From Cephalotrichum gorgonifer (taxonomy: Eukaryota > Ascomycota > Sordariomycetes > Microascales > Microascaceae), in contig ONZQ02000013.1 in NCBI GenBank assembly GCA_900312665.1, positions 1 through 64,000 on the forward strand: a stretch of 64,000 nt of DNA, read 5' to 3'. Position 1 is the first letter of the stretch, and each line of letters starts with the position of its first letter. A program made the position numbers and the translations under genes. Below are positions 59,214-64,000 of this stretch, in pieces. A model generated the notes under the pieces. It worked only from the letters and a program-made list of their open reading frames with translations, was not told the origin of the DNA and did no database searches.

Positions 59214-59427
59214 GTGGTGCGGCGGTCTCTTCAGACGGCCGCAGGGGAGGATTGAATCATGCGTTAAGGAATATTACATGGACAAATGTGGATATATTCA
59301 TTACGTCTAAAAGGCACACGGCCATATATGCAGACGCCGTTCCAAAATGCATGCTACCGCCTCGTTCTATCTCTACTTGCATTCCGCACGTAACATCCAG
59401 AGATCCAACCCATAAACGATATAACAT

Positions 59428-61234
59428 TTAGCTCTCCTCCTCCGCCTCGTTGGCACTGTCATCCTTAGTCAACGCCGACCCCTGAACGGTAAACACGAGA
59501 ACAGCCGCTATCGCGCAGACGCCCGCCACTGCAATGAAAGGAAGCCCGCACATCCCGTCCCCCATCTTCATCCCCACCTTGAACAGCCACGCAATAGCCG
59601 GGCCAGACGACAGCTCGCCTGCGCCGTTGAGAATGCTGATGATCGTGTATAGTCTCGCCGTCTGGTTGCTATCCACCAACGCCGTGACGAGGACGCGGCA
59701 GAGGGTACCGAAGCCGAGGCCAAGGGTGAATATCATGAGGCCCCCCACGGCTGCGATGGCGGAGGGGAAGGCGAGCAATAAGGCTCCGATGGCGAGTAGA
59801 GTTCCGGACGCTCGGGCGAGGTAGAGGTCCTTCATTGTCGGGCTGAGGCGGAAGGGCAGCTGGGGCGATGTGAGGAGGCGGGAGAGGGAGGGGATTACGA
59901 AGACGTAGAGCGCGATGTTGGCTGCCACTTGGGCGGTAAGGGCCATGCCAGCATCGGAGAGAGACCAGCCCAGGTTCTTGGACAGGTACTGGGGCGCGAA
60001 CTGGAGCGATCGCGCGTGGGAGCCGGTCGTGAGGAAGGTGAGGAGGAGGGCCATGACGGGGTAGGAGTGGATCAGGGCGGTGCTCTGTCGGATGTCGGCG
60101 AGCAGATGGGAGAGGCGAGATCTAATGCTGGCCGCGAAGGAGGCGCTCGCGGGGCTCTCCTGCTCGACGTCGGATACGTCGGCGGCAGGCTTGGACCTGA
60201 GGGTCTCCGGGAAAAAGAGAAGTAACAGGCCGCTGAAGGTGAGGATGCCAAGGGAGAGGAAGCACGGGATCCAGGGGTCGATCTGCATAAGCCATGACGA
60301 GGTGAAAGTTGCCAGAAGATTGCCGACCAAGGCTGAGACGATAAGCATGAAGAAGGCGTCCGAGCTGTGGCGCGGCGGTCAGATTTAGGTATGCCCTATT
60401 TCAAAAGTGGGGAACGGGAGCTGGTAGACTGTTTGGGGGCATGGCGTATTCCAGTGAAAAAGGACAGAAGAAATAGAAGCTTACAGTTTTTCCGCAGGTT
60501 CGACGTCGGCTATTATGGAGTAGGCCACGGCGACTAAGACGTTGTTGCCCCCGCCGATGACCAGCCAGATTTGGGCGGTCCATATGAGGCGTATGTCTCC
60601 GAAGTAGTCGATGTGATTCAGGACGAGCATCGTCCAGGCAATGGAGAGTGTTATGCCCAACACAGCTAGACAGATGACGGGCCGGCGTCCGAGTCTGGCA
60701 GAGCAGACGGATGTCAGCAACGGAGACGAGACGAATCACGAGCGGGGTGGTTTGTAAGGGGGGATATATCGTCGTCCTTACCTATCAGCGAGAAGGCCAT
60801 ACGGGAATCCCAAGACGAGTCCTGTCCAATTCGGTCAGTTAATCTGTGGGTAGGTGGCCAGTCTCCCAGACGAGTAGAAGCCCGGTCTGGGTCTGGGGGT
60901 GCGCATCATCATTACCTGGTATGACCTGGAACATGGATATCATGGCAACGATAAATGACAGCTCGGCCTGCACGTCGGAATCCTTGCAGAGGCTCTCATC
61001 GATCTTGTCCGCCACACTCTTCAGGTGGGCCCGGCATATGGCATCTTCCGTGATCCTGAGTATGGGGAGGTCGGAGAGCGCGGCGCCGAACGCGGCGAAG
61101 AAGACGCAGGTGATGAGGATGGTCGTGACCGTCCGGCCCTTCAGTCGCCGCGGCCCCACGCCGTCGTCCTCCTGGGGCTGGGGGAGGAGAGGTGCCGACT
61201 CATCGACGGTTATAATTTCGCTATCCACCGCCAT
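59428..61234 (-). CDS. MFS transporter (drug/metabolite efflux type), four exons
   Basis: Exons 61234-60916, 60821-60782, 60694-60485 and 60364-59428; 1506 bases, 501 residues. The N-terminus is a cytosolic acidic segment with DESAPLLPQ, then the first helix TVTTILITCVFFAAFGAAL. The loop 2-3 motif A is built over three exons: LVLGFPYGLLADR|LGRRPVI. Later helices include LIWTAQIWLVIGGGNNVLVA, DAFFMLIVSALVGNLLATF and PWIPCFLSLGILTFSGLLLL, with a PETLR end of helix 6. The central loop carries acidic Ser-rich sequence (DVSDVEQES). Convergent with the O-methyltransferase, 214 bases between stops. Substrate unknown; an efflux role for a methylated metabolite is inference from position. The in-frame ATG at 61234 is preferred over upstream non-ATG extension. 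Confidence 0.88.
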
Positions 61235-62814
61235 GGTTCGAGGTGCGAGATGCGGTGGTGAGTGGGGGGGAGGGGCACCGAAGAAGAATTGGGGGGGGGC
61301 TGATTTTCGGAGGTGCAAATTATTAGGCGAGTGGGCATCAATTTATCAAGCAATGTGAAGCGCAGGCAGCCGTTTAGCGTTTGATAAGATAAGCAAGGAC
61401 TCCCCCACATTCAGCAATTGTCCTTCCCTTTTGAGCGAATCCTTCTCCACACAACGACAAAAGTGCTGGTCCGGCGAATGGTACCATTTGAATATTTGAG
61501 ACACAAGGACTAAGCGTTGAAACCCAGAATTTTAATCAACTCATACACCAGAAGGAAGGTTTACTACTAATAGTGGTTTGTGGTATCTTAAATACACTAT
61601 CCTCAACTATGAGACTTATGCGAACTACCACTGTTTGTGAAATATGAGATATTCACCATGTATGCTTCAGTTTTCGGCCAGAGGATGAACAAATTTTCAT
61701 GTCTCAAGCTTTTGAGAACATAAGTTCCACTGCATAGGTCACGATGCAGACATCCGATTTTGCCCTGCAGGGGTCGGTTTGGTTTCTTGATTACGTCACC
61801 TCCGTTCTTTGTCTCAGGCTAAGTTCCCTCTCCCCTGTGCCTGCGTCGAAACTACCCCTGCGGGCTTGTTCCTCGATCACATTAGGGTCAAGCCACGGTG
61901 GATCTAGTACTCCTCCCTCGGCGACCCACTCTCAACTTCAATTGCCCCAAACGACGAGTACCAATAGTTTGCACCTTCGCACATCGAACCGGACCGTTTT
62001 CACCACCACTCCCTAAGTTTCCACTTTGAACCCTCGATACAGTGGAGAGAAATGCCTTGGCCCAAAAATTCACACCGAATATGCACATATCAATTCTGGC
62101 ACGTGGCATTGCGTGGGCTTGCTAATCCCGAGTGCGCGCTGAGTAAGAACCACTGGCCTTGGTTCCATATAAGAATGGTCGTCGTAAGCCGTCCGAGGAG
62201 AGGAGATGTTTTCCCGGTCCCGCGAATCCTAGGCATACATTCCCTTTGGGACATAAGTGATAACGCCCACTCATTCGTGGGAATCTAAAGAAGTGACCCA
62301 AACATCGGCACCCTTCCGATTGATGATAAATACCACCGTTCCCGGTTAATACGTCCCTCCACACCACCTGACCCCGGTCATAGCCGCCGAATCTCCGAAT
62401 AAATTGCTTGCAAAAGGTTCCCATTGCTACCCATCTAGACGTCTAAAGCTGCAATATTTGAAGAGCCCTGCCAGCAAATCCACCTATCATTCTTCCACCC
62501 GTGGTGGTCTTCGCGCCCCAAAGAGCCCCAAAACAACGTGGACGGAAGCCACCCACGACGAACTACCTCCCCCCGATGTCACCACCCGGAAGTTCTTTGG
62601 AAGTCTAACATCCCAGAGTGGTAACGATCGCCGGATTGATACGGAAGTGTGGTCGCAATTTCTACGCTAACGCTCTCCCCGGATTCCGGATATTATTGTC
62701 CCTAACCAGTCGGGCGGGAAGAAGCGAAATTCCCCGCACCGATAGTCTCTACTTCCATCATCTATTAAATACCACCATATCCCTCCCCCGTCCCCGAGAC
62801 GAAGCCTCTCCACG
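61235..62814. other. Intergenic, no gene recognised
   Basis: 1.6 kb between divergent genes. G runs at about 61265-61300 sit in the carrier's 5' region. Several short open frames at 61.7-62.7 kb have no domain or splice support. Confidence 0.5.
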
Positions 62815-63671
62815 ATGCAGATCCCACTTGGTCCTGCTCTCTCCGCTGTCGCCATGAAACCCAGCGCCACCACTGTGTCGTCAGCCCTATTGGGTGGGGC
62901 GGCTTTTGCCAGCGCCGGGACTGTAGGGAATTGTATATCCCTCTCATACGCCGATGGTAAGTCTACTGGGCAGGCAGGCAGTAGTCCGAACTCCCCGGCG
63001 TGCGGGTATTGGGGGGCGGGAGGGTGAATACTGACCAAGGAACCGGAAATCTAGGTGGGATATACTGCCGTGAGAGCGTGCGTGGCGGTTGTCTTGCCGA
63101 CCTCGGCGACTTCCCTGCTAAGAAGTCATTCAGGTTAAACGGTATGTCATGGTATCCCTAACTCCTTGTCGAGCCGGGACGCCGCACTCCTCGCCCTCAT
63201 TTTTTCCCGGGCTATCGTCTTCCAAAATAGCTGACCCCGTCTGCCAAAGTCCTCTGGGCGGATGATATGAGCCTGCACCTCCTCGAACAGACGGGAACAA
63301 GCCGCACCTACATCCAGTACCAGGACAAGCTCTACCTCGACACTTCTCCCGGGGCTTTCCAGCCCCTGTCCTTTACCGCGGACAACAACACCCTGGCATC
63401 GGGCGAGACGTCGTGGGCTTGGACTGGCGCCGAAGGCTTCATCCTATGGTCCCCAACCGGGCGGTTGCGCGACTCGACGCCGCGCGGGGACGGCTCGATT
63501 ACGGGACAGGGGTTCGAGTTGGTTGAGGTGGAGGGGTACCCGGGGCTGAAGCAGGCGTACTGGAACCAGACGCTGTGGGAGGAGGTGTGGGCCGGGAGGG
63601 AGCAGGGAAAGTTCCTCTCCATCTGCTATGGGGATTATAAGCCCAAGATTATTCAGGGAGACCGTCCTTGA
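62815..63671 (+). CDS. Small secreted-type cysteine-containing protein, three exons
   Basis: Exons 62815-62956, 63055-63141 and 63250-63671 give 216 residues. Introns have GTAAGT and GTATGT donors and CTGAC branch points. A second ATG at 62854 (Met14) would start MKPSATTVSSALLGGAAFASA, a better signal peptide with an AxA-type cut, so the mature protein likely begins near GTVGNC. Four cysteines remain (GNC, IYCRES, GGCLAD, SICYGD), and Trp/Gly-rich blocks (GETSWAWTGAEGFILW, YWNQTLWEEVW) suggest a compact beta fold. I do not recognise a family. Secretion is inferred from the N-terminus; an effector or extracellular role is speculation. Confidence 0.75.
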
Positions 63672-64000
63672 GATGAATCTGAAGACTTATCCTTTTACGC
63701 TTTTTGTATCTTCTTTCTCTCCCGTCTTCTGAATGGTCACGCTCTCAGCTTTTGTCCTAGTGTGGTAGCAATGGGGAGATATTTTGGAGTGAAAGTCTTG
63801 CTATCACCATCGTCATGCCGACCATGAGCCCTCCAATTTCGGGTTTTACTAACAGCCTATCTATTCCAGTGGTTCCAGTGGGTTTGGAGAATTCATGGTC
63901 ACAGCAATTCACCCGAGGCATCCATGCCTTGTAACCAAAACAATACAAACTTCTTCCCCAGAGTTTCCATTGTCCCTTCGTCCCTCTCCCACCACCCTCT
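63672..64000. other. Right window edge, no gene recognised
   Basis: 3' region of the secreted-type gene and short overlapping frames only. Confidence 0.5.

Overview
The window looks like a chromosome segment from a filamentous ascomycete (Pezizomycotina). Three things point there: genes split by short introns (about 50-130 bases, with CTAAC/CTGAC-type branch points), gene families typical of these fungi (Zn2Cys6 regulator, NACHT-ankyrin STAND receptor, MCT-type and drug-type MFS carriers, COMT-like O-methyltransferase), and long AT-rich blocks full of TAG/TAA codons inside recognisable retrotransposon domains, the mark of repeat-induced point mutation (RIP). The exact species cannot be told from the sequence.

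Positions 1-26.8 kb are a nest of transposons. A RIP-destroyed Ty3/gypsy element lies on the minus strand (1 to about 8.1 kb). A second, plus-strand gypsy chromovirus, 5'-truncated at the RT active site (about 8.7-14.17 kb), is split inside its chromodomain by a 2.53 kb MULE DNA transposon with 151-base inverted ends and an 8-base target duplication (11463-13996). After an unidentified AT-rich relic (14.2-17 kb) comes a pogo/Fot-like DNA transposon on the minus strand (17765-26616). It is split by a complete 7.3 kb gypsy chromovirus (18250-25578) with 236-base LTRs and a 5-base target duplication. That retroelement carries a GC-rich, intron-bearing antisense ORF between its chromodomain and its 3' LTR.

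From 27 kb on the sequence is gene-bearing but still accessory in character. An intact seven-exon Zn2Cys6 regulator starts 0.25 kb from the transposons. Then come an MCT-like carrier, a TPR protein, and a broken APH-like phosphotransferase. The 36-55 kb stretch is the most unusual: two paralogous, oppositely oriented Ser/Thr kinases with HGD instead of HRD catalytic loops, a tiny two-exon gene, a CorA-like membrane protein with a decayed upstream region, a truncated NmrA-like gene, and a five-exon NLR whose NACHT and ankyrin parts are spliced to a UAS (thioredoxin-like, UBX-protein) domain. A tRNA-Trp follows.

The right end (55.9-64 kb) holds a class I methyltransferase, a COMT-like O-methyltransferase, an MFS carrier and a small secreted-type cysteine-containing protein. 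The first three could form a remnant or edge of a secondary-metabolite cluster, but no backbone synthase is present here. All exon maps below were built by hand from splice signals and reading frame; the coding lengths of the multi-exon models all divide by three.
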